From assembly GCA_019914945.1 (NCBI GenBank), contig CM034112.1:7904501-7968500 (forward strand): a stretch of DNA of 64,000 bases, written 5' to 3'. The notes under the pieces are model-generated. The model had not been told where the DNA came from. It saw nothing but the letters and a program-made list of their open reading frames with translations, and searched no databases. A program made the translations under genes and the position numbers. Numbering within the stretch: the stretch's first letter is position 1; the number at the start of each line of letters is the position of its first letter. Source of the stretch: Typha latifolia. Lineage: Eukaryota > Streptophyta > Magnoliopsida > Poales > Typhaceae. Of the stretch, positions 48,051 to 59,059 are shown in pieces.

Positions 48051-48360
48051 ATAAGGGTATGAAGACTTCGATGCTCTTTTCTCAAAGACTATACAAAGGA
48101 CCACGGTTGAAGCATACCAAGAAGATTTTGAGAGAATAAGTACTGGCTACTAATCTCCTTGGACTGATCAACAACTTTGCAACACTTTCATCTTTTGGCT
48201 GCGGGGAGACATACAAGCCGACGTAAGGACTTTAAGGCCTAGGACCTTAAAGGAGGCCTTTGGGGATGCGATACTAATGGAAGACAAGCATCGAGCAATA
48301 AGGATGCACATCAAACAGAACTGGACAAGCCAAGATAGCCGCAACCAGATTTAGCCTACC
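47043..48360. repeat. Direct duplication of the gag tail, 1,002 bp apart
   Basis: GGTATGAAGACTTCGATGCT starts at 47,054 and again at 48,056. About 300 bp are alike, including AAGGCCTAG(A/G)ACCTTAA and TTGGACAAGCCAAGATAG. Both copies carry the same stop (GAGAGAATAAGTA). Confidence 0.9.
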
Positions 48361-49890
48361 AAGGGGAGATTGTATCACCATAACATAGGTTAATATCACA
48401 CATTGATACTACCATTTGAGCCCTCGATTCCACATTATCACATCATTGTGTAAATATCATGAGCTGTCGCTCACATACATCCTTACCCTGCGTCATCAAG
48501 TACCACTAGGTTGACGTCATCTTACCCTTCTCTCTCTCTCTCTATCTTAAATACTCTAAATGGTATAACTCTTATAGATCAAAAGTAAGTCACCTAGCAC
48601 CCAACGAAATGACTACCTAATTGTCTGTGATCAATAGACTGAGACCTCAAGCTTGAATCGTAATATATATATATATATATATATATATATCTTCCGCCTC
48701 TAACTTTGGCTAGGGAGGTTTCATGTATTGTCAAGCCACAGTAGTCACTCTATTTATGGCCATGTACATGTACTAGTGGTATGATATTAAATAGCTTCAC
48801 AAGCATAATGGAACATGAAAAAAACACCTAGACACACGTATGTATCTAAACCCTAGGTAATGGTATCACTCATTTTCTTAAGTAAAAAGTGAAAGAAATA
48901 TTAAAAAACAAAAATAAAGATGAACGCCAAGATTTTAACATGGAAAAACCCAAAAGAGAAAAAACCATGAATCCAAACTCGGATTAAAACCAATCACTAG
49001 AATAGTAGCAGTTACAAGACTGACTAACAAAACAACTCGTTGATCCTCATGACTTTGTTTCTCTCAGTCTTGCTCACTAAAACCCACTATTCACCGCTTC
49101 TCGTGATTGATATCTAACCTCAGTAGCCCTCGAGATTGATCTTTCATCTAGATAGCCCTTAAGACGAAAGTTTAATGCCTTGTAGAAGAGTGGGACCTTG
49201 TTGGTTGAAGAAATGATGTAGCCTTAAGAATTCTCCTTCAATTGCCTTTACCAACCATTCTAGAGTTAGGGCATCACAATGCTTATATATGTACCCAAGA
49301 TAGAGCCAAATCCAAGTCATATCCGTAATCACGAAATTCCAAAATTTACATATTACACAGGTGCGTTCAAACGCGGCCCGAGTGCACTCGAACGGCTTGA
49401 TTCGTTCTTAGGTGTGTTCAAATGTGGTGACCTGATTTTCACTTGTTATGTTCGAACGCGAAAAAACACTCCTTTGTATGTGTGAACGTGCTGTGAACGT
49501 ATGCAGGGTGCATTTGAACGACCTTTGAGTGCGTTCAAACGGTAGAAAAATATTCTCTATATGTACAAACTCCTGCACATGTGTTCGAACGGCCCGAACG
49601 CGTTCTCTATATATGTGAACGCCTGTGCTCGCATTCGAGTGGCCCGAACGCATTCTCTGTATGTGTGACGCGTGTGTTCGCATTCGAACGGCCTGAATAT
49701 ATTCTCTATATGTGTGAACCCCTGAGAGCGCGTTCGAACGTAGTGCGAACGCAGTGTGAATGCAAAAACCTTTCTCTTTTGATCTTATAATACTTCAATC
49801 CAAATACTTTTAAGACTTGTATAAATGCTAATGCACATGCATAAAAATACTTAGCATATTTTGTACACAATTGCCAATACTAAAAACCTA
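48361..49890. mobile_element. Retroelement-like debris with a TTCGAACG repeat array
   Basis: It contains (TA)n at 48,663-48,690 and an AACATGGAAAAACCCAAAAG phrase of a type common in plant Copia LTRs. Near 49,891 a CCTAACA end appears, which would be TGTTAGG on the minus strand. A Copia-type LTR is possible, but its borders cannot be set. Confidence 0.4.
49490..49760. repeat. 50-bp tandem repeat array built on TTCGAACG motifs
   Basis: TTCTCTATATGTGTGAACGCC-like units start at about 49,551, 49,601, 49,651 and 49,700, a period of 50 bp. Each contains one CATTCGAACG/GTTCGAACG palindromic core and a GGCCCGAACGC. Weaker units extend left to about 49,370. Confidence 0.9.
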
Positions 49891-49894
49891 ACAG

Positions 49895-51884
49895 AACACA
49901 CATCATTATCATATTTTACGTTCCAACACACATATTCATGCCCAATGAATATGTATAAAGATTATGATATGTGAAAAGAACAGCAAAATAAAATTAATAT
50001 GCACAACGTACAAACAATAACAGTAAGGAAAACGTATGCACATGCATAACATGAATGTGATGATGTAATAAGGTAAGTTATTTCTTTCTCTACACTACTA
50101 GATTATAGAAGTTTTACTTGCTTGAACAGCTTTCCTAATACTAACTGACACTGTGCCACGAGATCATCCACATAGGGTACGGAGTCCATCTCAATAAAGA
50201 AAGTAATAAAAGCATAAGCACAAATACCTTTCAATGATTAATTAAAATTAATTAAATAACTCTACTGACATTCACTATAAGCTTAGGTAGGTCCATCTAC
50301 AGATTTCTATATTTATTAATTAGATTGAGCTAGCATAGTTGTATTGGCGCCTAACACATTATTAAAAGTAATTTAAAATAATTTACCTCAAATTCTTATT
50401 CCACTAATTATTATCACTTAGGTAAATAATATAGGCAACACTAAATTAATCCATTTCGTTAATTAAGATACTCTAATTAATATAATTTTTCTATAGTAAT
50501 TTGTATTAATTCTCTAGCAGGAGGAATTAATATAGATACACCCAATTCAACAACTCATTTGCTAAAATTTAATTTAACAAAAGTATAATAGACCATGCTA
50601 AATCCCAAGTAGTGCTAAAGCAATTAGAAATGACAGTCTTCTACCATAGTCTAAGTCATTAAAGTTAATTTATAATTTCTATAGCTAATAAAACTAACCT
50701 CTAACATAATTATTAAGGCCCACGTTTGACATGATTAACCAAAAAAAAGTTGAACAAAATTAAAAGAAAATAAATAACAATATTTTATTTGGGCTAGCTA
50801 AAGACCGTAGCAATTGGTGGGGTTGAAACCAACCTTATGACTACCATAAAAACCATTAACACTAGGCCCAAAGTGTAATTAACAAAGAAAGCTAAGCAAG
50901 CTACTTGGGATAGGCCGCAACCCAACCCACAAAACCATGGGCTGGGTTGCACCAAGCCCAACCCCGAGACCATGGGTTGGCAATAGCCCAAACCCAAAAT
51001 CATGGGCTAGGCTAGTTGCAGCCCAAGCGCAAGCCCAAGCTAGGCTAAGCTACACCCTGCCCAACCCACCACCCCACCATGTCCTCTCATTCTCTCGACC
51101 AAGGACAATTGACTAGGAGGAGAGGAGTGGTTGCCGATAGCCAAGCTTGACATGCTGACCAACACTCCATCGGTTGAGGAAGGCACCCACGGTGCCGACT
51201 AGCTGACGGAGGGCCAACATCCACCCCCAAATGACCAAGCCACCCACTAGTGAGGTGAGGGAGCTATCCCAACCAATCCCACCAACACCTTCCCCTTGGC
51301 AAGCAGAAGCTAGCCGAGGGGAAGCCCAATAGCCAAGGCTGATCGATATCGAGGATTGTCCTCACCAGGGTCGGTGGCCAAGGCAAGAGGCCACGAGGGT
51401 CCAAATGCCGAGGCCCGTGGCATCTCCTTGCAAAGATGAAGCTAACCCGCTGGTCGTAGCGAAAAGCCGGTGATGACGACGGTTGGAAAACATCTCACAA
51501 GGCAACCGGGAGAAGCCTCGATGCGCAGCCTCACAAAGGGCGAGGAGGGCCCAATAAGGATAGCAACTGGAAGAGCTTCACAAGGTGAAGCTCCCAAACC
51601 AACACGACAGCGATCGAGGTTGCCGGCCGGCCAAATCACTAACGAGGCTGAAAAAGGGGAGAAAAGAAAGAAATCTAGCCCATTTAACTAAAATTAACTA
51701 CAAGAGGGGGCTGGGCACTTACTGATGGATCAGTTGGAGTCGATGGCAAGCTTCGACAGTGCTATAACACAGTGGGAAGAAGAAAGGGGCAAAAAGACCA
51801 TTAGCGGGAAGAAGAAAGAAGAAAGAAGAAAAAGAGTGAGGGAGGAGAAGGAAAGGGGCACACGTGACCCGCACATGTGTTACA
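49895..51884 (-). mobile_element. Possible LTR segment with TGTAACA-type end
   Basis: An AT-rich part is followed by a GC-rich part with repeated GGGCT/AGCCCA words (50,780-51,060) and purine-rich runs, ending GTGTTACA at 51,884. This order mirrors 9657-11,032. No target duplication was found and no gene is supported. Confidence 0.3.
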
Positions 51885-52167
51885 TGAGATAACTAGACAG
51901 GGGAATCCCAATGAATAAGGTGAGGCAGGGGAGAGGAAGTAATGGAGCTTGACAAAGCAATCTCATAGTATTCATAAGCGAGTGTAGGAGTTCTTAGCCA
52001 AAATGATCTTTGCATCTTCTTTGAAACATATGGTATTTCCATGTTTTCAAATGAGCCTAATTGTGAACCGAAGTGAGGCTACTTGCAAAGAGCCATAAGC
52101 CAAGTTGTATCGAGTGTGACCCATATTGCTAATGCAAAGGAGTATGTGAAGAACATGTGATCTAACT

Positions 52168-54765
52168 AAGGAAGAGAGTAGCTCGTCTCAGTCGAGGTGG
52201 AGACTGAGGGCAAGACAAGAGCACTAGGGTACTCTCGACTAGGGTAGCAAGATAATTGGTGGTTGTTGTTAGGCTTCGTCTTGGCATGATCTCAGCCATG
52301 GGTTGGTGATGAGGATAGTCACGTGTAAGGTTGAGCAAGGGAAAGAAGGAAGGAGGTTGCGAGAAGAGTGCTTTCGATTGATAATTGCGAACAAGAAAAG
52401 GGAGGACGAATATAGTCTAGTTGAGGTGGAGAGAGAAAGAGAGAAAGAAAGAACTAGATTAGATTCAACTTGGTTGGGCTCGGTTGCACTCTAGAACTTA
52501 TATAAGAGGCTAGCCAGACTAGACACGCTTTAGCCAAATTGGCTAAGACCCAACAACTCAATAGCTAACTTGAGTCGGACTAACCATACATGGACACAAA
52601 TAAAAAGATAATAAGCAAATGGCTCGATTAGCTCATGGATTTAAGCTAACTATAACTTAGACTCAATACCAGCCGCAACAATAATCCACTATATTTCCTT
52701 ACACATTGTCCTCAAGGTGGAAACTAAGTACATGAAGCCGTGTAGTATGACTTAGCCATCCAAGTCACATCATCCTTGGAATCAGCCTAATCAAGTTCTT
52801 CTATCAACATAATAGCAATCATGCTCGCGCATCAGTGCCCTCTAACAGACCTTTCATCACAATAGAAGTAATGACCCTTCCTTTTTAACTTATCCACTTA
52901 AGTTGTTGTTACATGCTGCATTGGAGGATGTAGCTATCCTATATCCAAAACTCGTAATGCTCATGCCACAAGTTCCAACACGCCTTCTAGGTCCCTCGAA
53001 TGTCATGTAGCTTCACTCCATTATCCTAGCTATGAGGATTGCATCCACGAGAGAATGTGGACGCTTGCCTTCACTTGACTTGAACATCGTAGCTGAGTTT
53101 GTTAATGAAAGTGCTTCACTTGGGCAGAAGATATCCTTTCAAATTCCAACTGGTAGGCTTGAATAATAGTTTTGAGAGGATATCCTTTAAAATAGTCGGT
53201 TTGGTTGTGTTGATTGGAACACCAAATCATGACATCTTCTAGATGGAAAGAGGCTAGCAACTGTTATGAACCGAGCGTCTGCTATTCGATAAAGCTCGGA
53301 TGTAGGAAAGCAGTCCATATAGTTAGAGGAAAATAATTACAAAATATTCTACCATAGACAAAAAATTACAAAACTAGTCGTGATCAATCTGTAACTTCCT
53401 GATCTACGTTTTTGGTATTCATGCCCTTCGTAGATTCTGACTGCAACTAGGATGAAAATATGCAAATGTAAGGGTGAAGGTGACGGGTGATGGCGATGAT
53501 GGGGGTGAGGAATGATAACGGTGATGGGATGGATGGCTCGTGGTGTTGAGGGGATAAGGATGAGGGGGAAGAAGTGGTCCAGATCCAAAGGAGGAGGGAG
53601 GACTCGACAGTTGAGGGGGATTAGAGGTCATCGGCATTGAGATGGCGCACGGCTAGGGCTTGAACGAAGAAGAAGAAAGATTAGGGTAGAGAGGAAGGGA
53701 AGCGATAGATATCAATATTCATTCATAATAATCCTTTTGGTTGTCATCCACATCTTAAGAGGCTAATCCAACTAGCCAAAATAACAAATAATAACCCTAG
53801 AAACAATGAATTCTCGTTGACTACGTTTGAACGCGCAATTCACGTTCTCTGTTGATGCGAACGTATGCAGGGGTTCGCACACGGGCGTTCACACAGGGTC
53901 GAATGCGTTCGAATGCACAAATTGCGTTCTCTGTCGATGTGAACACCTGTAGGCATTCACATGGGGCATTCAAATGCGACTCCCCTACATTCGAACGTGA
54001 CATACATAATTTTTTATTTTTTAAAGGAAAGAACTAAAACAAAAATAAGAATAAACTCCCATAGGGTGTATCCATACTCGAGACGACTCGGTGTGGTCTG
54101 AATCACACCAACAACACTTTACTTCTTAGTGCCTTCATATGAATCTTGATGATAAACCAAATCAAGCGTGTCTCCATCACTAAATTTGGGGAAATCTAGC
54201 TATGTGGTTCATCCTAGTGTTGCTAGTCCATGAGGGTCACTATATTTGAAGTCTCCTAAACTAGTTAGGCGCCTTCATGCTGCCATGGAGCGTGTGGTAG
54301 GCATAGATCGTGGAATGGTGGCTTCGATAATATAATCCTAAGGAAGGGAGTAACTAGTCTTGGTTCAAGTGGAGACTGAGGGCAAGCCGAGAGCACCCCA
54401 CCCATAGTAGGGTCCTCTTGGCTAGGGTTACGTGCAAGATGATTTGTGGCTGTTGGTAATAATTCAATCTGGCTTGGTCTTGATCGTGGATTGTTGATGA
54501 TGGAAGCCACATATAAAGCCGAGCAAGGGAAAGAAGAAAAGAGGCCAAGGCAAGGGGTGCTCTTGGCTAGGGTAGTGCTTGGCTAGAGGTTATCTCAACT
54601 AAATCGATTTAGCTAAATCTGCTAAGACATAATAACTCAATAGTTAAATTAATTTGGACTGAATCATATATAGATTCAAACAAAAGATAATAAGTAAATA
54701 ACTATTATAATAAGCAAATGACTCGATTGACTTATGGACTCGAACTTAATTCGGATTGTAACACA
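52168..54765. mobile_element. Degenerate element bounded by direct repeats (LTR-like pair)
   Basis: About 52,168-52,685 and 54,338-54,765 are diverged direct repeats. They share GTGGAGACTGAGGGCAAG, GAGCAAGGGAAAGAAG, TTGGCTAAGAC / CTGCTAAGACATAATAACTC and AAGATAATAAG(C/T)AAAT. The 1.6 kb between them has no coding domain and contains an inserted reversed LTR (53,240-54,130). Orientation is unknown. Confidence 0.65.
53240..54130 (-). repeat. LTR of the gypsy element 1/2 family, reversed
   Basis: On the minus strand it reads GGATACACC(C/T)TA..GGAGT, then GTTCGAATG-type motifs (53,820-54,000), a CACC/CATC-rich block, and a GTAGATCAGGAAGTTACAG phrase matching 6,740-6,770 of the LTR of element 1. 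It is nested between the direct repeats at 52.2 and 54.3 kb. Confidence 0.7.
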
Positions 54766-55959
54766 TTTCATCAAAAGAGGCCACTGACCTAGCAAGTCTT
54801 AACTGATTGGCAAGGGTAATTTAGAAATTAACTAAAAAGGAAAGTGAAAGACAAGGATATTTAAGGTACTTTAATATGTAAACTTTGTGTTGTTTAGATA
54901 TAGTTTTGTCAGAGACCGGTATACAAAAAAATAGGTAAAAAAAATAAAGGACAGTTAGATTACAAAGAGCTAGCTCAAAACAGGGGTGTAAATAACAAAA
55001 TCAGTAAAATGCAGGGTATTATTTGAAAATTTTCGAATAATATAACAGTTGTAATGTCAAATGTGGTGGTGACCGTAAGAGCGGGGGAAAAGTCGTCGTG
55101 GCCAAACAAGATGTTGCCACGTCAGAAGATCCCGAGAGAAAAAAAAATTTGGGTACAGTATTTTTCCCTGTTAACCTCCCCCCGCACGTGGCAATTGTCC
55201 CATGTGAGAGTGTGGGCCCCCGGGGGGTGCAGGAATTGCCAGCACCCAAAATGCGAGTCTAATGATCGAGTCATCCCACGCCAGACCGCCAGCCGCCCCC
55301 ACACTCGGCCCCACCCATCAATACTCCGTGGGGCCCATATCCACTCACCTTTCTTCCTTTCTTTTTTTTTTCTTTTCCTTTTCCTCCTTTTTTTTGTGTG
55401 TGTTTGCCTACACACCTCTCTCTCTCTCTCTCTCTCTCCCTCCCCTTTGCCAAGTTTCTATTGGAGAAGAGTCCCAATCGTGGGTCGGTTGGTGGGGTCC
55501 TTGCCCCAAAAGGCAGTGCAAGAAGACTGGAGAAGTGGTAGCCCTAATATAGAGATAGTTACAAGCCAACCAACCAATGTATACAGAGAGGAAAATTGTA
55601 GTTGTAGTTGTATACATGGCTTATTTAACATTCAACCATATATCTTCCCATACATTACACTTCAAAGAGTAAATATGACAAATTATTCTAGAAATAGAAT
55701 AATAAATATGACAGTGGTAACCAACCATTAATCAGTGGACATAATGATACCATATCAACTGTGTTTGTAGATCAGGTTTGTAAAGTATTGATAGATAAGG
55801 CTTTATTCCCTTTAAAAATGACCCATATAAAGAAGTAGATAACTGGCAGTGGTCACCTGCTTGGCTCAACTTGTATGGTTAAAGACAACCCTAATCCTTA
55901 CAGGATCTAATTGCTTAATTCCATCACTAGCTAACAAAGGCAGCATGAACTACTACCAC

Positions 55960-55999
<40 letters not shown>

Positions 56000-56240
56000 A
56001 AAGGTAATGATGTGTGGGGCTAAAGAAGTGGGTCCCATGGACGAGGATGCTGTTGCATTACGTTTTCTCCATATCTTTCCTCCCTTTCCCGTTCATCTCT
56101 CCCCGTTTCTTCCTGTCTCTCTCTCTCCATCTCTTTCTCAAGTCCTGCACGATTTTTATATCATAAATTCTCCTTTTCCCCCCCTTCACCTCTGCTAACC
56201 TGCAAGACTTCCTTCCCAATAGTATCAAATAATTCATCAC
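54766..56240. other. Upstream region of the NAC gene
   Basis: There is a moderately GC-rich, promoter-like block at 55,060-55,560 with CACGTG-type words (CCGCACGTGGCA), and CT or GA microsatellites at about 55,417 and 55,963-55,990. Open frames across it do not look like protein. Confidence 0.4.
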
Positions 56241-56253
56241 CCCGTTAACGTTT

Positions 56254-56254
56254 T

Positions 56255-56301
<47 letters not shown>
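56254..56301. repeat. (CT)n microsatellite
   Basis: About 24 CT units in the presumed NAC leader or promoter; GA/CT repeats can be bound by plant BBR/BPC factors. Confidence 0.95.
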
Positions 56302-56305
<4 letters not shown>

Positions 56306-56790
56306 TTTCTCCGTTTCCGTTCTCATCTCTTCTCTCTCTAGATCTTCTCTGTGGTCGTTATCAGAGTTGGGTGGGTGGCGGTTGCGGCGAAGGCTAAGAG
56401 ATCTATCCCCGCCATTATTCACGCCAGAAAGCATTGACCCTGCGATAGCTTTCGATATCTATTGAGATCAGTTGAGGTGGAGGAAGAGAAGTTATATTAT
56501 TATCATATATGGAGGGTTAAGAGATTGTAACGGTATGTTGTTTGTCTTCTAACTGCCTCCTCTCCTTTCTTTCTCTTCTTCGTCTCCTCCTTCTTCTTTC
56601 TTGGGATCCCGAAGAGCTCAAGAGGTCATCATACGTGTTGGGCTACTGAGAGAGGAGCTAGCTACAACTAGAGCTAGAGAGCTAGAAGGAGAAGGAGGCA
56701 GACAACGGTTTCAGTGGATCAAATCCCGAGGTAGGTGTTCGAGGAGGCAAGACATGAAAAGAACTAACAAAAGCTTCTTCTTGTCTCTTC

Positions 56791-56794
<4 letters not shown>

Positions 56795-56867
<73 letters not shown>

Positions 56868-56868
56868 A
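56795..56868. repeat. (CT)n microsatellite, long
   Basis: Nearly perfect CT run of over 70 bp with two interruptions. Confidence 0.95.
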
Positions 56869-59059
56869 CATAAGCACACTAGGACATAAAAACATTACTG
56901 ATCTATTGAAGCTTGACATACGGATCTCATTTTAACGTTGATTGGTTGATCTATTCTTGTTCTTGGATCGCTTTCTCTTCTCCTATTCCAGCTGTTCTTT
57001 GTCTACTTCCTTGCCTAGAAGGGAAGGATCGTTCTGTTGTATCATATGAATATAGTTACACACATACACACACCAGAGTTTTGGACTACGTACCATTATC
57101 CGTTTAGTAGGAAAATATTTTTGAGATCTTATCTTTGTCTACTTCTCTCATGAATTAAAGTAAAGATTCTATGTAAAAGACTTGGGACTATCTTCTGACA
57201 ATCTTTGCAATAAGCTTCGTCTATACTTCTCATAGTTAACCGGCATTTAATTTACAATAAAAGATCACGAGTGCCAAAATCAAGAGCAGTTTAAGCTTGT
57301 GATTTTGTTAATTTAAGGATAGCCGCTTCCAAACATATGATGAAATCAAATCAAATGACTACTGAACAAGATTATGTAGCTTTGGAAGAAACACTTTTAT
57401 TTTGAAGCTAGTAAACTCCATAGTGATTCTACATCTAGTTGCATTTTATTCTTTCAACTCTTTTTACTGGAACTTGCATGAAATATTCAATGCCCATATA
57501 TTAGGATTAATCGAGAATGTTGTATCATATATTGCTTTTCCATTAACCCTTTTTGTTAAGAGACTGCAGGTAGATCCTTATTATTTGTTGATAGTTGAGT
57601 TTTGCAGGAATGTTTTGAACAATATTAGTGTTCATTTTCGTGAACATTTCATTCTTTATATTTAAGTCTCACTTTCTAGATGTATATTATTTTCTATGCT
57701 AGCATTCGTTTTATTGGTTAAGGTAACGTTCATAAAAACGTGTATATTTTTGGTATAAACAACAGCATATTAATTGAGATGCATACACAAATACCAAATC
57801 ATTGACATCTGAACATTAAATTGTCAATGTGTTTTCTACTTTCTTTTTAAAAGCTAGGTATATATCTTGTTGCAATACAGGTAATACAAAAGCCAGTACG
57901 TAAAAGACAAAGGATAAAAAGTTTTGCCTGAAAACTAGGAAGGAGATCTTTTGGATCATAATTCAAGAGTTAAATAAGAACTTAGTAGACAAAAATACCT
58001 TACAAGTATGTATGTATTTTAAGAAAGTGAAAGTATTTCTCTTCCTACATCAGATGCTAATAATTAAACTCTTCCTCCAGGAAGGTTTATTCCTCTTTGT
58101 TTTCATCATTGTTGCCACCATCATCATGATAACTATCATCATCTTGTCACCTTCTTCTTCTTCTTCTTCTTCTTCTTCTTCTTCTTCACGACAATTTTAA
58201 TTGTTGGCTGGTTCATTTTGTATACAGTCTTCTAGCATTTGATTAAATATTGAGACATCTATTTCATAACAGTTTATTTCAACAAGATGAAACACAGATA
58301 TCATAAGATGTGTGGCAATAAAATACTTGGAGCATGCAAGAAGAATAATGACATACTAATATTACTCAGCATATGATTTTATGTTTTCCTAATCATAAGA
58401 TGTACAACAAGTAAATGTAGTTCTTTTATTACCAAAACTCTTCGTTCTTTCATGCATGTTGATGTGATTATGTGTTTATAGATATTGCTAGGTTTATTGA
58501 GGATGTCAGTTAGCCAATATTAATAGTACTCAGCATACGGTCTTAATCTGTGGATATTTTCCATCAACTTTTATCTGTACAATCTGATTGGATTTATTGA
58601 TGCAATTTAAGAACATATATCGTGAAAGAGCACTACCAACTCTTATTCTTTCTGTTCCATGCATGACATTTACTTTCCTTGTTAGTCATCGTTCGCACAT
58701 CTTTGTATGCCTGATTGCAAGGACTCTTCCATCACGGTACTCAATTAGTGCAACCAAGAATATATATCCTATATCTCTTTCTTGGACAATTTGGATCGTT
58801 TTTTTTTTTCAAAGTGTCTTTGATCAAATACTCTCTCCATCTGCTGGGAATTATACTCCTTTCTACCCAATAGAGTGTTCTGCCATTTAAACTAGCACCA
58901 CAACATAGAATAACCTTTATTTAAGAAATTCATCCATATTCATTTGCATTCTGAAGTTTCTTTTAACAACACCTAGTAAATTTAAATGATATTAATTTCT
59001 TTACACTAATATTACCTATTGTACATGATGCACAGGATTTCCAAGATCACTTGGAGACT

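Larger units (their letters stand above)
42150..48360 (+). mobile_element. Degenerate Ty3/gypsy element 2, LTR split by a solo LTR, with gag-protease remnants
   Basis: The LTR consists of about 42,150-42,449 (with GTTCGAATGC motifs) and 45,701-46,200, separated by the 3.25-kb solo LTR. A primer-binding-type GATATCAGAGCC lies at about 46,205. Gag follows (46,290-47,400), then the ERRAN-type gag end (about 47,490) and protease (47,560-48,040). Instead of reverse transcriptase, a second copy of the gag tail follows (48,045-48,360), where similarity stops. It is the same family as element 1: the linker, protease and LTR motifs match. Confidence 0.8.
56240..59035 (+). other. Likely 5' leader and leader introns of the NAC gene
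   Basis: A CACAG acceptor at 59,031-59,035 lies 24 bp before the NAC start codon, so the leader must come from an upstream exon. Candidates are the CT-rich, GC-richer stretches at 56,240-56,530 or 56,590-56,740, the latter ending with an AG/GTAGGT donor-like site at about 56,730. Which are used cannot be decided from sequence alone. The rest is AT-rich, intron-like DNA with a (TTC)n run at 58,151-58,187. Confidence 0.45.

Noticed and set aside
49490..49760. Regularly spaced repeats that might suggest a CRISPR-like array
   Set aside because: The 50-bp units are contiguous tandem repeats without unique spacers, in a plant genome.
55054..55731. 225-codon frame upstream of the NAC gene
   Set aside because: Composition follows T/C-rich promoter DNA, and part is a Ser/Leu repeat from (CT)n; no similarity seen.
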